Source: Lamellibrachia satsuma (lineage: Eukaryota > Annelida > Polychaeta > Sabellida > Siboglinidae). From it: DNA of 64,000 nt. The notes below the pieces were generated by a model. It saw only the letters and a list, made by a program, of their open reading frames with translations, did not search any database and was not told the DNA's origin. The position numbers and the translations under genes are program-made. Where the stretch lies: positions 476,001-540,000 of the forward strand of contig BSQZ01000038.1 of assembly GCA_033239005.1 (NCBI GenBank), given 5' to 3'. Below, in pieces: positions 20,226 through 64,000 of the stretch (positions are counted from its first letter, which is position 1; the number at the start of each line of letters is the position of its first letter).

Positions 20226-21799
20226 CACTCTAAGTTGCTTCGCACTACAGAAACCAGGTTTAAGCACTGGCCATATAAGCCTTCATGGCTTCCTAAGGCG
20301 TAATGCCTGGGGGATGACTTTACCTATATGTGTTCTTGGAAGAGCGTTGAGACATTTTCGGTGTCTAATCTATCTGAAGCAGCATATATATTATAGTAAA
20401 AATTATCCTGAGTAATACGAAGGGAGGAGATCGGTTAGATGGAGTTCCTGCAGTCAGTCTGACATTACAAAACCACTGCAATAGCAGCTATGACGTGTGT
20501 TTATGTCCTGGCAATTTAGAGCTGTTCAGGTGGCGCCCCACAGCCAGATCACTCAGGCATGGTTGAGTAATCAGCCTCACTATGGATTCGATTCAACGAA
20601 CAAGGCTGATTCAAAACTACAGCCACATTGCTAAGTCTAATACCGTATTGCCCACGCGCATTGAAGATGATGATATATGAAGCGGATACCTCAAAACAAT
20701 GGTAAGATTTTACGGAAGTTTTTTTAATTCGTTTTGAAGCAGTCCCGCGTCTTCTGGTCGAGACATGAAAAAGGGCATCGGTTCTTTCATTTGTTTAATC
20801 GCCAAGATTTGCAGGGATGCATTCAATTACTACGCTGATGTCGATAAAGTAATCATGCACCCTTGTGTGCCATCACATACAGGGTAGTTACGTTAGTGGT
20901 ATGATAAATGAACAACCAAAGGTCACATAGATTCGCTTTGCGACCATTCCCGCGACTTCTGGCCCATGGATGGAAAAAAACCATAGATCGTTTAACTTGC
21001 ATAGTCGTCGAGATTTGAAGAGTTGTAATTCATTATTGCGCTAATGTCAATAATTAATCATCTACCGTTTCGTGCTGTTTTAGACTGGCTGGTTACGCTA
21101 CTGCGATGATAAACGTGTGTACTATAGGTTTGTACTATATAGGAAAAGGGCACCGATTCTTTCATTTGCATAGCCGCCATGATTTGCAGGGTTGTATTGT
21201 GTTACTATGTTAATGTCAATAAATTAATCATCCACCACTGTGTGCGGTCATACTGTGACACGCATTGGGTGACTACGTTGGTGTATCGTTAAGCGGACTG
21301 CGAAAGGTCACTGCATATAAGTGGAACAACGGAGGTGGACTATTCCGGATGTAAATCTGACCTGTCAACCGGGCGCAGCTGTCGTGTGTAGCGCCAGGCG
21401 GCTCGCCGGCCCACACCACCGGCCGTGCATTCGTCCGCACAGACCGTCAACGCTGTTCCGGTGACCGGAAGCGAATGCCGTCGCGTGCAACGCAACAATC
21501 ACATTTCCGCTGCGCAGCACGTCGACCGCGCAGTCACGACAAGTGGTGACGTCATCAAAAGTTGGGACGTGTTATTTTACGGCCGGTATGTGCACACGGG
21601 AAAATCGTCGCGAATGTGTGCGACAACACATCGTTATCATTACGTAACGTGTGCAAAGATAACGAGTAGAAGTTCATGGGATATACAATCTTACCAACGG
21701 GGAACACGTCATTCGTCGAGGACACTTCAGCCCCAGAAATAATTAAACTTCCCCCAAAACAATTAACACCGGGAAACATGTTAGCTTCAGTGAACAAAC

Positions 21800-22130
21800 A
21801 TCCACAGAGAACACATCAACCCTAGAGAACACATCAGCCACAGAGAACACATCAACCCTAGAGAACATATTAGCCACAGAGAACACATCAAAATTAGAGA
21901 ACACACAACCACAGAGAACACATCAACCTTAGAGAACACACAACCACAGAGAACACATTAATCTTAGAGAACACACAACCACAGAGAACACATCAAACTT
22001 AGAGAACACATCAGCCACAGAGGACGCATCAGCCATATAAAACATATCAACTCCAGAGAGCACATCAGCCAAGGAGAATATTTCAACAAAAGAGAATATA
22101 TCAACAAAAGAGAGCACATCAACCCCAGGA
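21800..22130 (+). repeat. Degenerate short tandem repeat (agagaacacatca type)
   Basis: About 16 irregular units of 18-24 bp with cagagaacacatcaaccc/ttag. Continuous open frames on the minus strand (leucine/valine-rich) are due to the repeat. Confidence 0.85.
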
Positions 22131-22307
22131 AACCCTCAACAACAGGGAAACTGGGAAGAATTAACATGACGAACCAACATTCGCCGAAAAGGGCCACAAA
22201 TAGATAAAGTAGCCTACATCTACAACACTATGACGTTCACATTTCTGCAAGTAAACCAAGCTACGCGCACTGTTTTTATTAAGCTGAATTCTTATATCAC
22301 TAAAGCT

Positions 22308-22555
<248 letters not shown>

Positions 22556-23044
22556 ATAAAGCCAAGCACGTCTGATGTTTACAATACATTACTGTTGTGG
22601 TTCTCGTATGAAAGAAGAACTACCATACCATTGCGGAGGATGTTTTAATTGTAACGTTTTCCCAGTGTCGACCTCAAGTGTAAACACGTCACGTCACGTT
22701 ATGACTGTCGCGTGACGGAGATCGTTAATTTGCCTGCTGTCTTGGAAGCGAAGATGATATGCTTTTCTTCATTTGGTGACACTTCATACGTCACGGCGCA
22801 AATTGGCTGCGAATCGTATTCATGTGATTGATTTGTGGGTTATTCTGTTTGGCATTTATGATTGTTTCTTTGGTAAGATTACCCAATCTGAAATGTTTTA
22901 TCCATTCAGAAAATATGAAGGGACGGAAGAGATCTCAGAACACTTTAATGAGCTTAGGAATCACCAGTTATGAAATTAGACCAGAATTGCTTTACAATAA
23001 TTAAAAATAATGTTTTGTTTCATAAAACCCAACCTATTTGGTGA

Positions 23045-23290
23045 ATAAGGCAGGGCGCCGTGGCGCAATGGTCAGAGCGCGGGACTGTCGACTGCGAGGA
23101 CCAGAGTTCGACTCCACCTACTGCCGTTTCGAAACTTGGGCAATTTCGTCCATCCCACATTGCCTGTGTCTTTCGGAAGATATACTAACATCCGTTGGTC
23201 ACTTCTACTTGGTGTCTATCCAGGGGAAGTAAAAGATCCCACACAGGGAAATAAAAAACCTGTCGTGGAGTCACAGAACCAATAGTTTCC
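23045..23290 (+). mobile_element. tRNA-derived SINE-like unit
   Basis: The head has box A (tggcgcaatgg) and box B (agttcgactcc) at tRNA spacing, then a body with ttcgaaacttgggcaatt and an A-rich end (gggaaataaaaaacc). A typical invertebrate SINE layout; the tRNA fold is not complete. Confidence 0.65.
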
Positions 23291-24002
23291 TACACGAAGA
23301 AGATAAATAAAATGGAAATATTAGTGGTTGACTAACTAGGTTACGAGTGTGATAATAGGCAGCATTGATCTATGAGCACTGAAACACACATGTGCATCAG
23401 TCATTGATACAGACCTACTGCGAAATGAAAAGAAAACGTGAAAAGGCATACGTTTACTACTTTAAGTGTAAAGTTGTAAAGTTATGCCGAGAGGAAGGGT
23501 GATTTAATGGCGCTATTATATCGTAAGTCATCGTCAAGTTCTTGAAGCCAAGCGCCAAATAAAGCCACATGTCACGTGGATGCCATGCTAACTGTTTTAC
23601 TTCTCTGTAACAGTAAGTAAACGGATGGTGATCGGAACTTGTTCTAGATTCAGCTCGTCAGGTCATCTCTGCAACGGGTCGCACGTTTGCAACATCCAAG
23701 ATAATACTTCGTAACGTATCTGTTAACGCATATAGACAACATGTGGAAATCGTTGGGAAATTGGGCTCGAATCAGCTCCTGAAAATAACAGCGTGTAACA
23801 CGTGCGAACTACAAGTCCAATTATTCACCCGGTCAGGGCGACACCAATGATTCACATCTTCAATGGGCGGAGGACTTGATTTAAATAGCGTGGTAGCGAC
23901 GTCGCGGCACATTGCATCACGCTGCAGACCGTCGATCGACGTATTTTAACTATATACGACCAGTCGTAACACGGCAGTAAGTAAGTTAGATAGGATTGGG
24001 CA

Positions 24003-24113
24003 CGCACGCACGAACGGGTGCACGCACGCACGCACGCACGCAAACGCACACGCACACGCACACGCACACGCACACGCACACGCACAAGCACAAGCACACG
24101 CACACGCACACGC

Positions 24114-24150
<37 letters not shown>
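24003..24150 (+). repeat. CGCA/CACACG/CA microsatellite
   Basis: A compound array upstream of the plus-strand CAP gene, about 200 nt before its start codon. Confidence 0.95.
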
Positions 24151-24374
24151 GTAGCGTTTGGGTGCGTAGTGAACATGGACTTGATGTGTTTACCGTTTTC
24201 ACCTTACACACCTGGGATTGCTGTAAAACGTCAACCTTTTTGTTGAATGGATAAACATTAGATACGGCGATATTATAAACATAATAAACAATTAACAAGT
24301 CTTCACTGCGAACTCAAACACGATCGTTACTGGGCAGCTGCTTCTTCTGGTAAGTAATGATGTTACTATTTCAG

Positions 24375-41099
<16,725 letters not shown>

Positions 41100-41100
<1 letters not shown>

Positions 41101-41180
41101 TTTCACACAAATCAATTTAACACAACATTTCACACAAATCAATTTAACACAACATTTCACACAAATCAATTTAACACAAC
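41100..41180 (+). repeat. 27-bp tandem repeat x 3 at the stop codon of the plus-strand CAP gene
   Basis: Unit tttcacacaaatcaatttaa plus cacaaca. The array starts within two bases of TGA and so is in the 3' UTR. Confidence 0.9.
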
Positions 41181-43684
<2,504 letters not shown>

Positions 43685-43831
43685 ATGCGCGCACGGTTAA
43701 TCGTACATGTGTTTAGTCTAGCTTCCGTGTTCTGTCAAGTGTGTTACTGTGCTACATAGGATGTTACTCCCGTTTCTCTTCAATTTTCTTCATCTGGCTT
43801 TGCGTCAATGTTCTTTGATCGCTTCAATTTT

Positions 43832-57900
<14,069 letters not shown>

Positions 57901-58101
57901 CTGAAACAGGAACGACATCACTCACCAGAGGAAACAGGTGTCACGTCATATTTGCTCGGGGAGGAACTGATTGATTAGCTTTTGATTATATTTAACAAGA
58001 TTTAACAAGATTTAACAAGATTGCCATCTCGAACAACAAGTTACAGATGGCAAGTGGACAAGGAAGCCATTGGCTTATCGAGAGTCCAACAATATTGTCA
58101 T

Positions 58102-60960
58102 CTATGTGTAGCCCGCCCTTATCAGATATCTGTCAATTCTATGTTTAAACATATTCACACTACTAGCATTAACGCAATCATTTGGCAGTTTGTTCCATTC
58201 ATTTATCACCCTCTGTGAGAAAGAGTACTTTCTCATGTCCAACCTACACTGCTCCTTAACTAATGCTGCTTTGTGTCCTCTGGTTCTACTGCCTTCTTTA
58301 AGTTTGAAGAACATATTCCTATCAACATCCTCATAACCGTTCACTATTTTATACACTTCTATTTGGTCTCCTCTTAGTCTCCTGGTCTCTAGTGTTGTCA
58401 AACCACATTGTAATAAGCGACTTTCGTAACTAAGGTCTCTTAATTCTGGAATCATCTTAGTTGCTCTTCGTTGTATTCTTTCTAGCTTATATATGTCTTT
58501 TTTACGATATGGCCTCCATGCTTGAATACAATATTCCAAATGTGGTCTAACTATTGCTTTGTACAGGGGTACAATTAGATGTTTCTCCTTATACGTGATA
58601 GTTCTCCTAATTAGCCCTAGAATTTGATTTCCTTTCGAAGCAGCAATCCCACATTGCTCTGAAACTTTCATGTCAGCATTAAATGTTACTCCTAAATCCT
58701 TTTCTTGTGTGGTTCTACCTAGAACAGCATCCCCCATTTTATATTCCTCGTCCATATTTCCATGTCCTATGTGTATACATTTACACTTCCCAAAATTGAA
58801 TAACATTTGCCATTTTTCTGACCATTTAACTAATTTCTCCAGATCATCCTGTAAACTTTGATTATCTGTATCATTAGTAACCTTTCTGAATACTTTTGTG
58901 TCATCTGCAAATTTGAGTACTTTGCTAGATATGTCATCCTCCAAATCATTTATATATATTAAAAACAGTATAAGGCCTAATACTGATCCCTGTGGTACCC
59001 CACTCAAAACATATTTCCAGTTTGAAATCTCACCGTCTACTATTACTCTCTGTCTTCTGTGTGTAAGCCACTTTTCTATCCAGTTGATTACATCATTGCC
59101 TATACCATGGGCTTTTAGTTTAAGTAACAATCTTTGATGTGGCACTTTATCGAAGGCTTTCTGAAAATCTAAGTAGACAACATCCACTGGTGACCCGTCA
59201 TCTACCCACTTTGTAATTTCTTCTAAAAAACATAAGAGATTGGTTAGACATGACCTTGCTTTTAGGAATCCATGTTGAGATGTATTTATTAATTTATGTT
59301 TTACGAGGAATTCCACCATGTGGTCTCTAATTAATGTTTCGAGTAATTTACATACAACTGATGTTAAACTCACTGGTCTGTAATTTTCTGGCTTCTTCCT
59401 CGATCCCTTCTTAAATAGCGGCGTAATGTTTGCTTCTTTCCATTCTGAAGGGACTATTCCTTCTTCTAGTGACAAGTTAAATAAGTTTGCAAGTGGTGTA
59501 CTAATTTGATCAACAATTTGCTTAAGCAGTTTTGGTGGTATCCCATCAACTCCAGGTGATTTATTATCTTTCATCTTCTTAATTTTCTTTGCTATCATTT
59601 CAGGAGTTACAAATAACTGCCCTAAATATTCTGATTTATTGCCCTCAAATTTAGTCAATGGAACTGTGAGTGAGCTGATATCTTCTGTGGTAAAAACTGA
59701 CCTGAAATATTCATTCAGGATCTCTGCCATTTGGAACCCATCTGAAATTATATTTTCACTGTTGTTTTCCAGTGGTCCGACCTTATCTCGAACTTTCTGT
59801 TTACTCCTTACATAAGCATAGAAACTCTTGCTGTCATTTTTTATATTACCTGCCAATTTTGTTTCAAAGGTTCTTTTAGATTTTCTAATTTCAGTTGTAG
59901 CTAGGTTAAGGTGCTAGCTAGGTGCCTCTTTGTAGTTTGTGTAGTCTTCTACATTTCCAGTGTGTTTATAGACCCTCCACAGCATCTGTTTGTGAGCAAC
60001 TTTTCTAATAGCTTCTTTTGACAGGTGTTTTTTCCTGGATCTTTTCCCTTGTTTTCTTAATGGAATAAATTTCTCAATAATGCCCTCAATCTCATATTTT
60101 AAACAAGTCCAGCATTCTGTTGCTGTCTTGTTCTTCAGCAAGTTATTCCAATCTATATTTGCTAGATATGTTCTCATCACTTTATATTTGCCTTTGTTGA
60201 AGTTCCTCCTCCAATGTTTTTTATATGTATTCCCTGTCTTTACTTTTATATTAAAATGGATTTGGTTATGGTCACTTGAACCCAAAGGTTCGTGTACTTT
60301 AACATTGTCAACTAATTCATTTTGAGAAGACAAAATTAAATCTAACACATTCCCACCTCTGGTTGGTTCCAAGACATGTTGAGTAAGGAAACAATCCTGT
60401 GTTAGAAGTAGAAATTGATGGTCGTCCCCTCCAGCACTCTATAATGATTCCCATTGTATATGGCCATGGTTAAAATCACCCATTATAACACATTCTGCCT
60501 TGCTCACCTCCCTTATCGCCTTTTGTAATTTTACATCTTCCTCTTGTCCTATGTTAGGACTACGATAAACTACTCCTATTGTTAATGTTGAGTTCCTGGT
60601 AACTATGTTACACCAAATTGCTTCCACACTATCTGCTTCACTTTTCAGTGTAATTTCTTATGCTTGGATAGATTCTTTAATATACAAAATTACTCCACCT
60701 CCCCTTCTTTCTCGTCTATCCTTCCTAAACATTATATAGCCTGTCACTGCTAACTCAGCATCTACTATATCTTCATTAGCCCATGATTCTGTGATGCCTA
60801 TTACATGAGGATCAATATCTGCTACCATAATGTCTAACTCACTTTTTTTATTTACTATGCTCCTGGCATTTAAGCATACACATTTAAGTTCATTGTCTGA
60901 AATTATTGGTGAACATTTCTTTGGATGTGTATTTGTAGTAGTACTCCTTTGAGTTTTCAC
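58102..60960 (-). pseudogene. CR1-like LINE ORF2 (endonuclease-reverse transcriptase) with three in-frame stops
   Basis: One continuous frame of about 953 codons, interrupted only by stops at 60658-60660 (TAA), 60439-60441 (TAG) and 59914-59916 (TAG), with no frameshift. AP endonuclease motifs: CLNARSIVNKKSELD, ITESW, VVYRSP, GDFNH and SSDHNQI. RT motifs: NYRPVSLTSV, QHGFLKARSCL, VYLDFQKAFDKVPHQ, SGVPQGSVLG, KFADDTK (the catalytic pair) and KDLGVTF; the C-terminus has PELRDLSYESRL and WNKLP. The final 584 codons (58102-59856) are fully open. The copy is recent but probably inactive as it stands. Confidence 0.92.
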
Positions 60961-60980
60961 TGTCAGTTCCCCCTGCGCAT

Positions 60981-62045
60981 CTAGTTTAAATAACTTATGG
61001 TACCTGTGTCCTCGTCGACAACTCTGACAAACTCACACGCAAGAACTGCAGCGCCCTTCCCTGTCAGATGTAGTCCATCTCTCATGAAAAAGTCACATCT
61101 TCCCACAAAGTTTAACCACATGTCTACGAAGCCTACTCCCTCCTCCATACATACCTTCTGTACCTGTGTGTTGATCGCCATCCTTCTACAGTTCCTATAT
61201 TCCTCACCCCTGCCTCCCATTATTGGTAATATCCCCGACAATACGATCTGCCCAACTCGTGCCTCTTTAAGTGTCTTGATCAACCTCCTGTACTTACCAA
61301 CGATGGATGACGTTCCCTCCTTCTCTGCATTGTTCGTTCCCACATGCACGAGAACAGCACCTCCCGTGCCACCACCCATGACCTGTCCTGCCTTCTCTGC
61401 TATATCCTCTACTTTTGCTCCTGGTATGCATACTGTTATGTCATCTCCTCTATTTACAATTTTATCCAATTTCCTAATGATGGAATCCCCCATAAATACC
61501 CGGGCTTTCCTCGCTTTCCCCTGTGACACTACATCAGCAAAGCTCCTTTCCTGTTGCACACTACTAGTATGCCCCCTTTCTCTCATATCATCAACCTTTA
61601 CTGTCTTACCACCTGGCAATCCCTCTCCACTCACCCGCTTACCTCTCTTTTGTTGCATTCTCTGCCTTCTGTCATCTTTCTTCTTCTTACCAGCTTTCTC
61701 CCTCACATTGCCACTGCTCTCCTTGGTCTCACCACCTCTGCTCTCCTCAGTCTCACCACCTCTGCTCTCCTCGGTCTCACCACCTTTGCTCTCATCATTC
61801 TCACCACCTCTGCTCACTTCTGTCTCACCCTGCCCTGTCATCATCAAAATCATATGCCTTAGCTCAATCACCTGCTCCTGCAGATATTTCACTGTCTTAC
61901 ACCCCCTACACACGAAATGGAAATCATCCGCCTGCACCTCCGCCCACGAATTTACACACCCGGACTTTGCAAAGTCTATCCAGCTGTCGCAGCTAGAACA
62001 TATCAAATTACGTTTCGCCTTTACTTGGCGTTTGCACGGCGCCAT
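60981..62045 (-). CDS. CR1-like LINE ORF1 protein (zinc finger, acidic repeats, SGNH esterase)
   Basis: An intact 354-codon frame. Residues 16-49 form a PHD-like Cys cluster (CSSC...C...CRGC), 52-66 a short helix (YLQEQVIELRHMI), and 78-108 repeated GGETEESR units. Residues 113-145 are very basic. Residues 180-345 form an SGNH/GDSL hydrolase domain: FMGDSI (Ser188), VHVGTNNA (Asn238) and DGLHLTGKG (Asp323, His326). All canonical catalytic positions are present. CR1 ORF1 esterases are thought to help RNP or membrane interactions during retrotransposition. The 367-codon open frame on the other strand is a shadow. Confidence 0.9.
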   Translation of the reverse strand: MAPCKRQVKAKRNLICSSCDSWIDFAKSGCVNSWAEVQADDFHFVCRGCKTVKYLQEQVIELRHMILMMTGQGETEVSRGGENDESKGGETEESRGGETEESRGGETKESSGNVREKAGKKKKDDRRQRMQQKRGKRVSGEGLPGGKTVKVDDMRERGHTSSVQQERSFADVVSQGKARKARVFMGDSIIRKLDKIVNRGDDITVCIPGAKVEDIAEKAGQVMGGGTGGAVLVHVGTNNAEKEGTSSIVGKYRRLIKTLKEARVGQIVLSGILPIMGGRGEEYRNCRRMAINTQVQKVCMEEGVGFVDMWLNFVGRCDFFMRDGLHLTGKGAAVLACEFVRVVDEDTGTISYLN

Positions 62046-62059
62046 GTTAGAAATTAAAT

Positions 62060-62610
62060 TTGTATTTGTTTATAATCCGTTTATAATCAACTTATACTAG
62101 GTAGTCTTCACAAAGACTGTTTTTGTGTTGTAATACACACTTTATAGTATGCTACTTATGCTTTAATTAAATTTACAGCTACTGCCTTGCAACTTACTTT
62201 CTATGTAACAGCTGACTAACAAAACGTAATATCGCTCGCGCTAACGAAATTTCAGTGACCTTATTTAAATAACACTGAATTACTACCTACGGCTAACTTT
62301 TAACAATAAATGTTGCTAAAACAAAATATTTAGGTTTTCAGTATTTAATATGTACTAAATGTACTAATATTACGTCTCGTATTATGTACCCAATCAACTG
62401 AAAACAACAACCCTTAATTATCGCTCGCGCTACCGAGTCCTCGGAGACCTACGATATAAACTACCCTAAATTACTCCTATAGCTAAATTTTAACAGCAAC
62501 TATTGACTAAACAAGGACTCTTGTAAGTTTATGTTTAATATACACGCAATAATAATACTTCTCCGATCAATATTCCACGCTTTAGACAAATATAAAATCC
62601 ACCAAATTCA
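62060..62610 (-). repeat. AT-rich tandem monomers (about 189 bp) upstream of LINE ORF1
   Basis: atcgctcgcgcta with following ttttaacaataa/ttttaacagcaa blocks recurs at 62231 and 62420 (offset 189), with a weaker third copy nearer ORF1. It could be a monomer-type 5' UTR of the LINE or an unrelated array. Confidence 0.5.
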
Positions 62611-62689
62611 ATCCCGTGTTCTCCTCCAGATTTCCCAAGATGCATATTAGATTAATGCACGTGATGTTCACAGCGTTAACAACGAGGTT

Positions 62690-63560
62690 GACGTTTGATA
62701 GGACACCATCTTATTATAATCGTCCTAGAGTTTGTATGTGTGCATGTATGTTATGCTCTTCTAGACGTTTTGAATCTCGAGAGCCAAATTTTCAGGGGTT
62801 CATCTACGACCCCACGCCCGGGTCATCACAGTTTAATTTTTTCGAAATTTACCACGCGATTACCATTTCTACGAGCAATCGAATTACCCTTTGTAATTAT
62901 TACATACGATTGTCCACAACACTATGTGAACAATTACGTACAATTGTTCACAACGTCATGCGTCTTTTTTTCGATTGGTACGCAATACAAAGGCAAAGCT
63001 TCGCTAGACGTTACTATAACTGCCAGTGCTACGTTGTAGTTTCAAGAGTAGGATTCAACAATTTTGACTGGCAGCACCAAGTGCCAACGCATTTCTGTAA
63101 TAATGTTGTATATCCTGACATTTAGTAACTATTGCTATCGTGACAGTAACTTGTGAACTACCAAGTTACCCCTCCAAAGGATGGGTATTTTGGCTATCGT
63201 TAGTATAATCCAACATGTGTATGTATGTTTGTAAGTATGTTATGCTACTCCTGCTAAACGCTTTGCATTTCGGGCGCCATATTTTCAGGAGTCATCTACG
63301 ACCCCACGGTCGGGTCATCTACGACCCCACGGTCGGGTCGTCTATAACCCCACGGTCGGGTCGTCGCAGTTTTATCTTTTTCGAAATTCACCCCGCTATT
63401 ACGCTTTCTGCGAACAATCGAATTACCTTTTGTAGTTATTATATACAATTGTACACCCACAACTCTATGTGAACAGTTACGTACAATTGTACACCCACAA
63501 CACTATGTGAACAGTTACGTACAATTGTTCACAATGTCGTCGTGCGTCTTGTCTACTTTT
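62690..63560 (+). repeat. Two copies of a dispersed repeat with palindromic GACCCCACGGTCGGGTC core
   Basis: Copies at about 62690-63150 and 63190-63560 share ctacgaccccacg-cgggtc, a tttcgaaatt(t/c)acc block, ttacgtacaattgt blocks and a final ggatgggtattttggctatc block. The second has a 22-bp internal tandem (3 times) of the core. Related copies: about 24661-25090, 30360-30770 (reverse) and 48500-48700 (reverse, partial). There is no coding capacity, so it is probably a non-autonomous transposon. Confidence 0.7.
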
Positions 63561-63660
63561 TGTCCGTAGTTACTTAACACAATGGCAAGGCGTCGCTAGA
63601 CTTAATTGCAGCTGCCAGCATTACGTCGCAATTTATATGTATCCCATTAAAGCTACTTAC

Positions 63661-63762
63661 CGCAGCACCACGACTTGGCGTGCTTATTTGCGAATTTAGA
63701 GTCGATCTACGGTCTGCAGCGAGATGCCACCCGTCGCGACGTCTCGCCGTGTAAAACAACAT
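63661..63762 (-). CDS. Candidate first coding exon of an unidentified gene
   Basis: From an ATG at 63762 the minus strand reads MLFYTARRRDGWHLAADRRS, then TLNSQISTPSRGAA, and meets a perfect donor (GCG|gtaagt) in phase 0 after 34 codons. The surrounding DNA is GC-rich, unlike its flanks. No matching second exon was found to the left, so this rests on one donor and one open frame. Confidence 0.3.
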
Positions 63763-64000
63763 TCCTCCGCCCCTGGCCGACGTGAATCGTTAGTCTTGAC
63801 GCGGAGGGGTAAATAAATGGTCTCGTAACTCGCACATGTCATATATTTATGATGCAAACACATGGACGATCGTCAACGGTGGGCAAGACCGATCGGGTGG
63901 GTGCTACTCGCGACTGCTGCGTCAAACACTCGCTATCTCATGGACACGACACATGACAAATCAAGAATTGCACATGAACGCACCAAAGGGTTGATTCGAG

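Larger units (their letters stand above)
57991..62100 (-). mobile_element. Near full-length CR1-like non-LTR retrotransposon
   Basis: The element reads right to left: ORF1 (62045-60981), a 20-nt gap, ORF2 (60960-58102), a 3' UTR and a 3' tail of three 10-bp units (revcomp ttaaatcttg) at 57991-58020. ORF1 with zinc finger plus esterase, ORF2 with endonuclease plus RT, and a short tandem-repeat 3' end instead of poly(A) are typical of the CR1 group of the jockey superfamily. The 5' boundary is uncertain; 189-bp-offset repeats at 62.2-62.5 kb may be its 5' UTR. It sits about 65-90 nt from the likely first transcribed bases of the minus-strand CAP gene, in the same orientation. At least a dozen shorter relatives lie in the window. 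Confidence 0.9.

Noticed and set aside
21425..21742. 105-codon plus-strand frame in a GC-rich patch
   Set aside because: No recognisable domain and no splice sites in agreement; long frames are expected by chance in GC-rich DNA.
23045..23115. Possible tRNA gene
   Set aside because: Same reason: tRNA-like head of a SINE with an imperfect cloverleaf.
60997..62100. 367-codon open frame on the plus strand
   Set aside because: An antisense shadow of LINE ORF1; composition follows the opposite strand and there is no domain.

Overview
Kind of organism. The window is nuclear DNA of an animal. Genes are split by GT-AG introns with mostly phase-1 module boundaries, and the proteins are secreted extracellular mosaics (CAP, LamG-like, fibronectin type II, ShKT, EGF). 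About half of the window is microsatellite, minisatellite and decayed non-LTR retrotransposon. A marine invertebrate (mollusc/annelid-like or invertebrate deuterostome) fits, but nothing here fixes the species. No bacterial gene organisation, rRNA, bona fide tRNA or CRISPR array is present.

Layout. 1-8.2 kb: repeats and LINE debris, no gene seen. 8.27-15.35 kb, minus strand: six phase-compatible exons of a protein I do not recognise (5' end not found). 15.4-24.3 kb: gene-poor, with tandem arrays, two tRNA-derived SINE-like units and palindromes. 24.375-41.1 kb, plus strand: a complete 17-exon gene (878 codons plus stop) for a signal-peptide CAP protein followed by a Thr/Ser/Pro linker, a LamG-like domain, a very acidic Ser-Asp linker and a second LamG-like domain. 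42.75-42.94 kb, plus strand: an isolated last exon of an ABCB-type ABC transporter. 43.83-57.9 kb, minus strand: a complete 15-exon gene (458 codons plus stop) for a second CAP protein carrying FN2, ShKT, two EGF and a second ShKT domain. 48.7-50.25 kb: a 5'-truncated CR1-like LINE inside an intron of that gene. 57.99-62.1 kb (perhaps to 62.6 kb): an almost full-length CR1-like LINE next to the minus-strand CAP gene's start. 62.6-64 kb: dispersed repeats and one possible first exon.

How the genes relate. The two CAP genes converge tail to tail. Their first eight coding exons correspond one to one in order and phase, with several identical exon lengths, and intron edges and an intron-2 microsatellite are also shared. 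After exon 8, at a phase-1 boundary, the C-terminal modules are entirely different. This looks like an inverted duplication followed by exon shuffling, giving two secreted proteins with the same CAP head and different adhesive or ligand-binding tails. All exon joins were derived by hand from splice consensus and phase; no transcript data were available.
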